Source of the DNA: FEN-1297 sp964498065 | GTDB taxonomy: Bacteria > Bacteroidota > Ignavibacteria > Ignavibacteriales > Ignavibacteriaceae | NCBI GenBank assembly: GCA_964498065.1 | Contig: CAZCFZ010000010.1 | Span: forward strand, 1 to 64,000 | DNA length: 64,000 bases | Reading direction: 5' to 3' | Part shown: positions 1-7,515 of the stretch, in pieces | How positions within the stretch are numbered: position 1 is the first letter of the stretch | Layout: each line of letters starts with the position of its first letter | The notes under the pieces: model-generated | The model's input: the letters and a program-made list of their open reading frames with translations, nothing else | Told to the model about the DNA's origin: nothing | Database searches by the model: none | Made by a program: the position numbers and the translations under genes

Positions 1-1071
1 GTAAAAATATATTCCGCTCGCAAGATTAGAGCCGTTGAATTCTACTTCATAATTTCCGGCTTTCTGTTCTTCGTTTACTAGCGTTGCAGCTTCACGACCC
101 AGCATATCGTATACTTTCAATTGCACTAAAGTCCCTCCTTTAGAGGGATTTAGGGAGGCCGGAACTGAATATTTTATTATTGTAGTCGGATTAAAGGGAT
201 TAGGATAATTCTGCATTAATTGGAATGTCATTTTACTGTTTTCCATTGAGCGAATATCCGTTGCAGACGGCAAAGGACTGCCGGCATTAAACCATGCAGT
301 ATATATTAAACAAGCTAATTTATAGGAAGCGCTTTTAAATAATTTTATAGTAAACGATCCCGTATAATTCCAGAGCGCCTGGTAATAGGCATCGCTCTTT
401 GTATCGCTGTTAACCGCTTTCGCCTTAACATCTGCATTTATAACAGAATCAACATATATATAATTATTGTAAATTGTTGTGAAGACAAAATCCGGAATAT
501 TTTGAATAAACTGTACGCTGTCTCCCGAATATGTTATTTGTGATTGATATTTCTCTATCATGTCGGTTTCATATCTTGTATGAAGTCCTCCGGGATTATA
601 GTTTTTTGTAATATGAAGCGGCTGATGAGAATCTCCCACATAATGGCCGAGATCGGCTGCCGTTAAAACTGCTTTGTTCCAGTCTTTTCTTTCAAAACAT
701 TTTTCCAAAGTATCGTATGTAGTAATTATAGCCCACGGCAGAATACCTTCCCCGATTACAAAAGAAGAACCGTGCTCGGCAACAACAGAATCATAATCCT
801 CGCTAATTCGTCCTGTAGATACAAATTCGGGATAGCTGTCTATATCTATATAATGCTTAGGCGCTTCGGTAGGATCGGATTTTTTCCTGTAGTCTGCATC
901 CGATGCATGAAGAGAAAGCGGGTTCGCCCAATTCATAAATTCCTTCATTTGAGGTGGAAAAGACAGTACGGCGTTTTTATTTATTATTTTATGTCCTGTC
1001 GATCCCCAGCCGCATAAAATTAAAGTAAGTATAATTAGAAAAGGTAATAAAAGTTTTTTCTTAAAAGACAT
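1..1071 (-). CDS. S1/P1 nuclease / zinc phospholipase C-like secreted protein with T9SS sorting tail (C-terminus cut by window edge)
   Basis: This frame is open from an ATG at 1071 to the window edge (357 codons, no stop seen). An N-terminal hydrophobic segment (residues 1-21) looks like a signal peptide. The next residues are WGSTGH. In the S1/P1 nuclease and phospholipase C family the mature N-terminal Trp and the following His bind zinc, so I predict cleavage just before Trp22. A second family signature, DLGHYVGDSHQPLH, lies about residues 140-155, followed by GLHTRYE. The family hydrolyses single-stranded nucleic acids or phospholipids with three zinc ions. From about residue 285 the protein has the Ignavibacteria/Bacteroidota secretion tail (NYPNPFNPTT, then GREAATLV, then GSNLASGIYF), which indicates export by the Type IX system. 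The last residues are missing. Which substrate class it uses cannot be told from the sequence. Confidence 0.82.
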   Translation of the reverse strand, partial: MSFKKKLLLPFLIILTLILCGWGSTGHKIINKNAVLSFPPQMKEFMNWANPLSLHASDADYRKKSDPTEAPKHYIDIDSYPEFVSTGRISEDYDSVVAEHGSSFVIGEGILPWAIITTYDTLEKCFERKDWNKAVLTAADLGHYVGDSHQPLHITKNYNPGGLHTRYETDMIEKYQSQITYSGDSVQFIQNIPDFVFTTIYNNYIYVDSVINADVKAKAVNSDTKSDAYYQALWNYTGSFTIKLFKSASYKLACLIYTAWFNAGSPLPSATDIRSMENSKMTFQLMQNYPNPFNPTTIIKYSVPASLNPSKGGTLVQLKVYDMLGREAATLVNEEQKAGNYEVEFNGSNLASGIYFY

Positions 1072-1165
1072 CTTACTCCCCTTGTTTAGGTTGTGTAATA
1101 GTGTTTCCCATTTCTCTTTTTAAAATACATTTTAATATATAAAATGTAAATTATAATAATAAATT

Positions 1166-1183
1166 AATCCCGGGATTAATCCC
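1166..1183. repeat. Palindromic repeat fragment abutting assembly gap
   Basis: The bases just before the first N run contain the nested palindromes AATCCCGGGATT and GGGATTAATCCC. The second is also the centre of the perfect palindrome at 14168-14195, so the gap appears to begin inside a dispersed repeat. That would explain the assembly break. Confidence 0.5.
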
Positions 1184-1283
1184 NNNNNNNNNNNNNNNNN
1201 NNNNNNNNNNNNNNNNNNNNNNNNNNNNNNNNNNNNNNNNNNNNNNNNNNNNNNNNNNNNNNNNNNNNNNNNNNNNNNNNNNN
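1184..1283. other. Assembly gap (100 N)
   Basis: Exactly 100 N, the conventional placeholder for a scaffold gap of unknown length. The true distance between the flanking sequences is not known. Together with 1072-1183 and 1284-1479 this gives about 400 bp without a recognisable gene. Confidence 0.95.
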
Positions 1284-1378
1284 TTTTCAAATTTAGGCGG
1301 TCAACTTGAGTAAGTTCAATTGGATAAATCTATTAGCCCTTAGCTTATAGTATTAATTTCATTTTTAAACTTGTTATG

Positions 1379-1452
1379 CCGAGACAAGGGACGAGTGAAG
1401 TTGAGGCGTATCTTCATCATTGTCATAGTTCGACTCCGCTCACTACGACAAA
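1379..1452. repeat. Dispersed intergenic repeat, GTCAT..TTCGACTCC..family
   Basis: The segment around 1420-1452 reads as an imperfect inverted repeat (gtcatagttcgactcc ... cactacgac). It closely resembles part of the element at 40137-40264, where the same module is gtcatggttcgactcc ... caccatgac. It lies in the gene-free stretch downstream of rlmB, and nothing else is recognisable in 1284-1479. Confidence 0.5.
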
Positions 1453-1479
1453 AAATTTATTCAGAATATTACTGAAAAA

Positions 1480-2229
1480 TTAATTACTTCTCTGTTTAAG
1501 TATTTCAAAAAGGAGAATTCCTGCTGCAACCGAAACATTGAGCGACTGTATTTTTCCCTTCATAGGTATCTGAACCAAAAAATCACAATTCTCGGCTGTT
1601 AATTTTCTAATGCCTTTTTCTTCATTACCGACAATTAAGGCTATAGGCATTTTATAATCCACACCGGTATAATCTTTAACCGAAGGAATTCCGGGTGATA
1701 AACTTTCCAATGAAGAACCGACAATCCAGAATCCGTTTTCCTTTAATTCTTTTATTGCTTGAGAAAGATTGTTGACAGAACAAATTTTAACATGTTCGGA
1801 TGCCCCGGCAGAGGTTTTTACAACAGTTTCATTTACGGGTGCACTATTATGTTTTGTAATTATGACACCATCTACACCGGTGCATTCCGCTGTCCGAAGT
1901 ATTGCACCCAAGTTGTGAGTATCCTGGATCGAATCTAAAATTAAGATGAGCGGTATGTTTGATAATTTGGAACTGTTTATAATTTCATCTAAAGTATAAA
2001 ATTTTTGATCTGACTTTATTGCAGCAACGCCCTGTGCGTTTGAATGGGTTGTAATGTTTTTAAATTTTGAAACCGGAATTTCGCCGCATTTAATCCCTCT
2101 TTTTTTTGCAGCTATTCTAATCGCATTAATTATTGAACCTTTTTGACCGTATAATATAAAAACCTGATCTATCACTTCGCCGGAATTCAACGCTTCCAGA
2201 ACAGGCTTTCTTCCGATAATTAGCTTCAT
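1480..2229 (-). CDS. rlmB: 23S rRNA (guanosine-2'-O)-methyltransferase RlmB
   Basis: A 249-residue SpoU/TrmH-class (SPOUT) methyltransferase of normal RlmB length. Residues 1-75 form the small N-terminal RNA-binding domain with the typical start IIGRKPVLEAL. The SPOUT domain follows. Motif 1 is DSIQDTHNLGAILRT (Asn106 and Arg112 are the conserved residues), motif 2 is LIVGNEEKGI near 200, and motif 3 is the Ser-Leu-Asn-Val-Ser stretch at about 228-233 that forms the AdoMet-binding trefoil knot. The family 2'-O-methylates G2251 of 23S rRNA in the ribosomal P-loop. It is read in the same direction as lgt and hisS, 50 bp after the lgt stop. TrmH-type tRNA methylation is a less likely alternative given the N-terminal domain. 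Confidence 0.88.
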   Translation of the reverse strand: MKLIIGRKPVLEALNSGEVIDQVFILYGQKGSIINAIRIAAKKRGIKCGEIPVSKFKNITTHSNAQGVAAIKSDQKFYTLDEIINSSKLSNIPLILILDSIQDTHNLGAILRTAECTGVDGVIITKHNSAPVNETVVKTSAGASEHVKICSVNNLSQAIKELKENGFWIVGSSLESLSPGIPSVKDYTGVDYKMPIALIVGNEEKGIRKLTAENCDFLVQIPMKGKIQSLNVSVAAGILLFEILKQRSN

Positions 2230-2279
2230 TTTAAAATATTTTTCGAAACCGGTTAAAAAAATTTATAAACATCTTCATT

Positions 2280-3170
2280 CTATTTTTTCCCAGGTACAAC
2301 TTTTAACGGCGGCGGAACATATTTTTTCAATTTATCTTTATTTTTGCTGAAATATATAAAACCGATAACGCCAATTATAATTAATGGAATAGATATCAAC
2401 TGTGCCTCCGAAAGCCCGAATAATAATCTCGGATTAAGTCTTATGAATTCTACCAATAACCTTTCCACCCCGGCAAAAATTAAATAAGTCATAAACAGCT
2501 TGCCGTCTGCCCAATCTTTTTTTCTTAATTTCCACAGTATAAGGAAAATTATTACACAGGCTAAAAATTCATAAATTGGTGTAGGATGAAGTCTTATAAC
2601 TTCATCGAATTTTGTAATCGTGCCGAAGTTATCTTTTCCAACAACTTGTGATGATAATGAGTAATAGTGATCTTTTGCTGCTAATGCAGGATGATTATGA
2701 AAGAACTGCATTAGTGCATAATGGGGCTTAATGGTGCCGCCTGAATAACAGGCGCCCCACGGAAGATTAGTAGGAATCCCATAGTCGCCGTCACCTGCAA
2801 GCTGGCAGCCGATTCGGCCGATACCATATGCAAGTATTAATGAAGGTGCGGTTGCATCTGCTACGAATAAAAAGGGAATTTTCTTTTTTCTTATATAAAT
2901 AGCTATTGCAACAGTAGCTAAAACTAAGCCGCCGTAAAATGTCAGTCCGCCGGGGGAAAAGGCAATCATAGGATCGTGAATAAATGAATTCCAATTTTCA
3001 ATAAGATCAAGCATTTTACTGCCTATAATACCGAATACCATTGCAAGAATAGTAATTCCGGTAGCAATGTTGGGATCAACTTTTCTCCGTTCAAATTCTT
3101 TTGTAAGGATAAAGCTCGCAATTATGATTGCTATGGCCAGCATTAATCCCCAGCTGTATACCGTAAAAGG
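2280..3170 (-). CDS. lgt: Prolipoprotein diacylglyceryl transferase Lgt (N-terminus lost in assembly gap)
   Basis: About 296 residues remain, beginning at PFTVYSWGLM, which in Lgt normally lies some 10-20 residues after the start. Several membrane segments alternate with the Lgt signature GRIGCQLAGDGDYGIPTNLP, then HPTPIYEF, and RLLVEFIRLNPR near the end. Lgt transfers diacylglycerol from phosphatidylglycerol to the lipobox Cys of prolipoproteins in the inner membrane, the first step of lipoprotein maturation. The last step, lnt, is at 36117-37808. The reading frame runs by chance through the N run into hisS, so a translated ORF looks like one 646-residue protein. Homology shows these are two separate genes. 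Confidence 0.9.
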   Translation of the reverse strand, partial: PFTVYSWGLMLAIAIIIASFILTKEFERRKVDPNIATGITILAMVFGIIGSKMLDLIENWNSFIHDPMIAFSPGGLTFYGGLVLATVAIAIYIRKKKIPFLFVADATAPSLILAYGIGRIGCQLAGDGDYGIPTNLPWGACYSGGTIKPHYALMQFFHNHPALAAKDHYYSLSSQVVGKDNFGTITKFDEVIRLHPTPIYEFLACVIIFLILWKLRKKDWADGKLFMTYLIFAGVERLLVEFIRLNPRLLFGLSEAQLISIPLIIIGVIGFIYFSKNKDKLKKYVPPPLKVVPGKK

Positions 3171-3270
3171 NNNNNNNNNNNNNNNNNNNNNNNNNNNNNN
3201 NNNNNNNNNNNNNNNNNNNNNNNNNNNNNNNNNNNNNNNNNNNNNNNNNNNNNNNNNNNNNNNNNNNNNN
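3171..3270. other. Assembly gap (100 N) between hisS and lgt
   Basis: HisS stops about 100 residues short of its usual length and Lgt lacks its first residues, so at least 300-350 bp are missing here. The 100 N are a placeholder, not a measured length. Confidence 0.93.
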
Positions 3271-4220
3271 TTTTCATTTTCGCAGGCCAATAATATTCTC
3301 TCAATTCCCGCAGCAAATCCGACACCGGGAGTCGGGGTTCCGCCAAGCTGTTCAATCAATAGATCATATCTCCCGCCGCCGCAGAGCGCGCTTTGAGAGC
3401 CTACTTTACCGCTTACAATTTCAAATGTAGTTTTTGTATAGTAATCCAATCCTCTTACCAGCTTCGGATCTACTTCAAAAGGAATGCTTGAAGTTGTAAG
3501 TAAATCTTTTACAGAATTAAAATCATTCAAACTTTCTTCGTCAAGATGATCAATTAGTAAGGGTGCATCCTTAATTATTTCCTGATCGGATTCCACTTTA
3601 CTGTCGAAAATCCTGAGAATATTTGTTTCGAATCTTTTCCTGCTGTCTTCGGACAATTTCTCTTTTTTATCTTTTAAAAAGATTCTTAATTTATTTTTAT
3701 ATTCTTCCCTTGAAGAAGGAACGCCTAAAGAATTTATTTTTACCCGGATATCTTTTAATCCCAGCGATTTCAAAATATTAAATGCAATTATAATTATTTC
3801 GGCATCCAGCAGCGGCGAAGAGCTGCCGAGAGCTTCACCACCGAATTGATGAAATTGTCTCTGCCTACCGGCTTGCGGGCGTTCCTGCCTGAACATCGGA
3901 GAAATGTAAAACAATTTATTCAGCGGCTGCTGTTTACCGAGCGAATGTTCAATATAAGCGCGTACGACCGATGCCGTCATTTCCGGTTTTAATGTCAGGC
4001 TTGTTTCACTCCGGTCGAGAAACGAATACATTTCTTTACCGACAATATCTGTCTCTTCACCGATGCTTCTTGAAAACAAAGAAGTTTCCTCAAAAATGGG
4101 AGTTCTAATTTCACGGTAATTAAAATTTGTAAAAACCCTTTCAACAATGGATTCCAAATGTTTCCAGTTTGAGATTTCTGAAGGTAAAATATCTTTTGTT
4201 CCGGTTATCGCTTTAATCAT
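3271..4220 (-). CDS. hisS: Histidyl-tRNA synthetase HisS (C-terminus lost in assembly gap)
   Basis: The first 316 residues of a class II aminoacyl-tRNA synthetase. The start KAITGTKDILPSE is typical. Motif 2 is FRQERPQAGRQRQFHQFG. The two histidine-specific motifs are RGLDYYTKTTFEI and CGGGRYD, and motif 3 is PGVGFAAGIERIL. The catalytic core is therefore complete. The anticodon-binding domain (about the last 100 residues of a roughly 420-residue enzyme) falls in the N run. The enzyme charges tRNA-His with histidine in the cytoplasm. It is the first gene of a co-directional set with lgt and rlmB. Confidence 0.93.
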
Positions 4221-4373
4221 AATATTATTGATTAATTCTTTGAAGTGGTAAGAAGTAAAATCGCTTTAATAAAATAATGGCTAAATGAGCGGGTACCAAT
4301 ATTAAAATCACCGGATGAATTAAATTTATTCCGGCAGAAATTTAAAACTTCCGGAGAATAATTACCGAAGTCC

Positions 4374-4844
4374 TTAAACTTCAAAATAGTTTTCTTCTTC
4401 TTTTTTAAATATTTCTAAAATTTCGTCCGATGTTTTTGCTTTAATAAGTTTATCTCTAAACTCGTCCTTGTTCATCATTCTTGATATACGGCTTAAAAGC
4501 TTAATATGCTTGCTAACAAGGTTGTCTTTTCCAACTAGAAGAAATACCAGATAAACCGGATGACCGTCAAGTGAATCATATTCTATCGGTCGATTTGTTT
4601 TTCCGAATGCTGCAAGAATATCGTTTACGGCATTTGTTTTACCGTGAGGAATAGCAAACCCTTTGCCTACACCGGTGGACATTATCTTTTCTCTTTCCAG
4701 TACGGCATCCCTAACTTTTTCCAGATCGATTACCCTGGAATCTTCTTTGAACAAGTCGATCAGTTCGTTAATAACATTTTCCTTGCCCTCTCCTTTAAGG
4801 TCGGCTACAATATAATTCTTGCTTAATAAATCTAATACTTTCAT
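4374..4844 (-). CDS. PTS EIIA-type (PtsN/fructose-type) phosphotransfer protein
   Basis: A 156-residue single PTS EIIA type-2 domain. The phospho-accepting His sits in the conserved GKGFAIPHGKT motif near residue 68. The following region (LVFLLVGKDN, then KHIKLLSRISRMM) matches the family core, and no EIIB or EIIC domain is attached. Stand-alone proteins of this kind usually act in regulation (PtsN type) rather than in sugar uptake. No EI or HPr gene is in the window. The gene is 153 bp upstream of hisS in the same orientation. Function beyond phosphate carrying is inferred from the family. Confidence 0.85.
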   Translation of the reverse strand: MKVLDLLSKNYIVADLKGEGKENVINELIDLFKEDSRVIDLEKVRDAVLEREKIMSTGVGKGFAIPHGKTNAVNDILAAFGKTNRPIEYDSLDGHPVYLVFLLVGKDNLVSKHIKLLSRISRMMNKDEFRDKLIKAKTSDEILEIFKKEEENYFEV

Positions 4845-5129
4845 TAATTTACCGCTAATTTACTTTAGGAATATTTTTAATTTTCAATAAAACCGAATTC
4901 AAATTTAATAATCTAATATAGATTAAGCAATGAAATGTACCATTTACCAAAAGAATTTTTTTAGATTTGGCAGGAATCACCTGCTAAACTTCTTTAAGAA
5001 AATCGACTAAAATTAAAAACTTCTTATAAGTCGAATATCATCAATCCGGCGGTTAAATAAGATTGCCTTAGGTTCAGCTTTACCGTAATTTAGTACAATA
5101 ATATTTAGTAAAATACTGGGAATTTAATT

Positions 5130-5281
5130 ATGAACATCCAAAACAAAACAGTACTGGTTTTAGGCGGCTTTGGATTAGTCGGCAGTGCAGTCGCAAGAAA
5201 ACTGGTCGAAGATAATCCCAAAAGGATTATTATTACTTCATTAATGCTTACCGAAGCAGAGGAAGCTGTAAAAAAACTTGA
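5130..5281 (+). CDS. NAD(P)-binding dehydrogenase, N-terminal part (before gap)
   Basis: The first 50 residues carry a Rossmann-fold nucleotide-binding start, VLVLGGFGLVGSAVARKL, with the GxxGxxG loop at about residues 12-17. This is typical of short-chain or epimerase-type dehydrogenases. The coding frame enters the N run. The downstream part at 5382-6686 is in the same apparent frame and is probably the same gene, but the gap length is unknown, so continuity is an inference. Confidence 0.65.
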
Positions 5282-5381
5282 NNNNNNNNNNNNNNNNNNN
5301 NNNNNNNNNNNNNNNNNNNNNNNNNNNNNNNNNNNNNNNNNNNNNNNNNNNNNNNNNNNNNNNNNNNNNNNNNNNNNNNNN
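5282..5381. other. Assembly gap (100 N) inside a dehydrogenase gene
   Basis: A third run of exactly 100 N. The flanking coding parts read in the same strand and apparent phase, but that phase is a one-in-three coincidence if the gap is a placeholder. Confidence 0.93.
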
Positions 5382-6686
5382 ATTGCATATCAGGATATTT
5401 ACACTTCTTACCGCTCATTAGCCCATGCAATTAAAAATAATGCATCTTATGATAATTTAGTTGAAGAATCAGAAAAATTATTGTGTACTCTTTATATCCC
5501 TCAATTGATAAGGCACGTACAGCTCCTTTATACAACAATGAGCTTAATTAAAACAGAGATTTATTTAAAAATCGGGACCAGCGGTACAGGGGGAATGGGA
5601 TTGAATATTCCCTACACGCACAGTGAAGAAAAACCTTCCAGAGTATTGTTAAGTAAATCTTCAATAGCCGGCGCACATACGCTTTTATTATTCTTGATGG
5701 GACGAACTCCCGAAGGACCTATTACAAAAGAAATAAAACCAACGGCGGCAATTGCATGGAAGAGAATAGAATTCGGCGAGATCAAAAAAAGAGGTCTGCC
5801 TATCGGACTATTGGATGTTGATGTATCCGAAGCTGTACCTCTTAAAGGGAAATTTGAAATCCGGTCGGACAAACAATACAAATCTACAGGTGAAACTTTA
5901 AAATCTGTTTTCATAGATACGGGTGAAAACGGAATTTTTTCGCTTGGAGAATTCGAAACAATAACCGCCCAAAAGCAAATGGAATTTGTTACTCCGGAAG
6001 AAATTGCGGATGTTGTTATATACGAAATTAAAGGCGGAAATACCGGACACGATATCGTTAGTTCGCTGGATCATGCTACAATGGAACCTACTTACCGCGC
6101 CGGTTACATGCAGCATATGGCTGTTAAAAAATTAAAACAGCTCGAAAAAGAAAACAACGTAAGCAGTGTAGCATTCGAGCTGCTCGGTCCGCCGCGGCTT
6201 TCAAAGCTTTTATATGAAATTCATTTATTCGGAAAAAACTTTAAGACAATGTACGAATTTCTTAAAGCTGACCCGGAAGAGTTATCAAATCAATGCCTTG
6301 AAGATTTGGTTAATAATTCAAAGTTGAGGAGCGAAATAATTTCCATAGGGATACCAATCTTATTACCAAACGGAGAATCTTTGCTAAGAGGAAGCATGAT
6401 AAAAATTCCGGCTTTTCGTGGAGATAACGAACTTGATATAAATAAAGAGAATATCGATAAATGGGCGAATGAAGGCTGGGTAGATCTTCGTTCTTCGAAT
6501 ATAAAAAAATGGCAGTCAAGAATTAAAGAATTAATTGATGAAGCTGAAAGTATATCGTCAACTTACACCGGTTCCCAGCATGTAAGAACAAAAGACTATT
6601 GGGATAATTTTGAAGAAATAAATATCGGAAAAATCTGCAGCTGGTTATTTATCCATGAAGAACATGGAAATAGGATGAAAGCCTAA
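5382..6686 (+). CDS. Probable short-chain dehydrogenase, C-terminal part (after gap)
   Basis: This 434-codon piece ends at a stop at 6686. It probably completes the Rossmann protein that begins at 5130. A stretch rich in Gly and Ser (IGTSGTGGMGLNIPYTHS, followed by SKSSIAGAHTLLLF) resembles the Ser..Lys/Tyr region of epimerase-like enzymes. The remainder matches no family I recognise with certainty. No membrane segments are seen. It ends 41 bp before a 119-bp inverted-repeat element and converges on the hemerythrin gene. Substrate unknown. Confidence 0.6.
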   Translation: MAYQDIYTSYRSLAHAIKNNASYDNLVEESEKLLCTLYIPQLIRHVQLLYTTMSLIKTEIYLKIGTSGTGGMGLNIPYTHSEEKPSRVLLSKSSIAGAHTLLLFLMGRTPEGPITKEIKPTAAIAWKRIEFGEIKKRGLPIGLLDVDVSEAVPLKGKFEIRSDKQYKSTGETLKSVFIDTGENGIFSLGEFETITAQKQMEFVTPEEIADVVIYEIKGGNTGHDIVSSLDHATMEPTYRAGYMQHMAVKKLKQLEKENNVSSVAFELLGPPRLSKLLYEIHLFGKNFKTMYEFLKADPEELSNQCLEDLVNNSKLRSEIISIGIPILLPNGESLLRGSMIKIPAFRGDNELDINKENIDKWANEGWVDLRSSNIKKWQSRIKELIDEAESISSTYTGSQHVRTKDYWDNFEEINIGKICSWLFIHEEHGNRMKA

Positions 6687-6727
6687 ATAAAATAGATATT
6701 AAGTTCTTGAAAAATTCAATCTGTATT

Positions 6728-6846
6728 GAGGTTGTCTCAAAACTGTCATTCCGGGCTTGACCCGGAATCTAAATACTCGAATAACTACTAAAAAGAGATG
6801 CTGAATCAAGTTCAGCATGACAAATTCCCTCTTTTGAGACAGCCTC
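6728..6846 (+). repeat. 119-bp MITE-like element with 15-bp terminal inverted repeats (copy 1)
   Basis: The element begins GAGGTTGTCTCAAAA and ends TTTTGAGACAGCCTC, which are inverted repeats with one mismatch. Inside are two further hairpins: attccgggcttgacccggaat, minus one base each side, near 6748-6767, and tgctgaatcaagttcagca near 6800-6818. Copy 2 at 43120-43238 is the same length and differs at only one base (T for C at element position 5). It lies between two convergent genes, so its hairpin could also end transcription from both sides. It has no coding capacity, and I see no clear target-site duplication. Confidence 0.9.
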
Positions 6847-6861
6847 TTCTATTTCAAAACC

Positions 6862-7335
6862 TTAATGATATTTATAAATAAATTCATAACCGTTTTTTTG
6901 AAGCTTTTTAGCAAGTGTTTCTAATTCTTGTCGCGATAGAGTTTCCTGAATCTTTGGAAACAAAACCCTTTCTTCATGATTTATATGATTATCAAGAGAC
7001 TTACCGAACTTATCTATTTTACCGGCTAATCTTTTGCCGGTTCTCAAAGATTTTACGATTGCTTCAATTTCACGGTGCTGATTAACCATGTCATCCAGTA
7101 ATTTATCAATTTCCTTAGATATACCCCTTAATTCAGGCTGAAGAATATTTTCTTCAAGATAAAAATGATTTTCCAATTCCTGGTTATAAAAATGAACAAC
7201 ATATTTTGATTTGTCTTCATTTGTTTTCGGCATACCTTCGATAGGCTTACTTCCCTTTTTTACCATTTGTATTACCAATGAACTTAAAAAATGGTCGTGT
7301 GCAATTGAAAATAAACTTTTGTGTTCCTGCTTCAT
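6862..7335 (-). CDS. Hemerythrin-like domain protein
   Basis: A 157-residue all-helical protein with the di-iron ligands of the hemerythrin/HHE family. These are His in IAHDHF near residue 14, His/Glu in ENHFYLEE about 56-62, His in NQHREIE about 86, and His...Glu in NHEERVLFP about 118-126. The family binds O2 or NO, or protects iron centres. The NO-reductase/Ric operon (8735-13485) lies a short distance away, which suggests a role in nitrosative or oxidative stress. It is divergent from the SIR2-like gene and converges on the dehydrogenase across the MITE-like repeat. Confidence 0.85.
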   Translation of the reverse strand: MKQEHKSLFSIAHDHFLSSLVIQMVKKGSKPIEGMPKTNEDKSKYVVHFYNQELENHFYLEENILQPELRGISKEIDKLLDDMVNQHREIEAIVKSLRTGKRLAGKIDKFGKSLDNHINHEERVLFPKIQETLSRQELETLAKKLQKNGYEFIYKYH

Positions 7336-7374
7336 ATAGAAAAAGTAAAATTATCGTTAATCTTTTTTAAATTA

Positions 7375-7402
7375 TTGCTTGGAAAATATAAGTATATATT
7401 TG
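7375..7402 (+). promoter_or_regulatory. Candidate Bacteroidota-type promoter for the SIR2-like gene
   Basis: TTG at 7375-7377 is followed after 17 bp by TATATTTG at 7395-7402. This matches the Bacteroidota vegetative pattern TTG-N17-23-TAnnTTTG. It would give a leader of about 105 bases before the ATG at 7516. Confidence 0.4.
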
Positions 7403-7515
7403 AACTCTAAAATGAATTTAATTAAATTTTAGAAATAGGCAATGAGATAAACGACACAAAAATGTAATTGTTTTATTACCGAAATTGATATGATTAAAAA
7501 TAAAGAATAAGTATT

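Noticed and set aside
772..1017. An 81-residue plus-strand reading frame
   Set aside because: It lies wholly within the opposite-strand S1/P1-nuclease gene, has no ribosome site and no recognisable motif.
2280..4220. A single 646-residue HisS-Lgt fusion protein
   Set aside because: The frame passes through 100 N; homology shows two unrelated complete families, each missing an end.
6728..6846. A CRISPR repeat or riboswitch
   Set aside because: Only two copies 36 kb apart with no spacers; the terminal inverted repeats and location fit a MITE-like or terminator element.
7336..7515. A partner gene for the SIR2-like protein
   Set aside because: No open frame with ribosome site is present on either side in the same direction; the neighbours are on the opposite strand.
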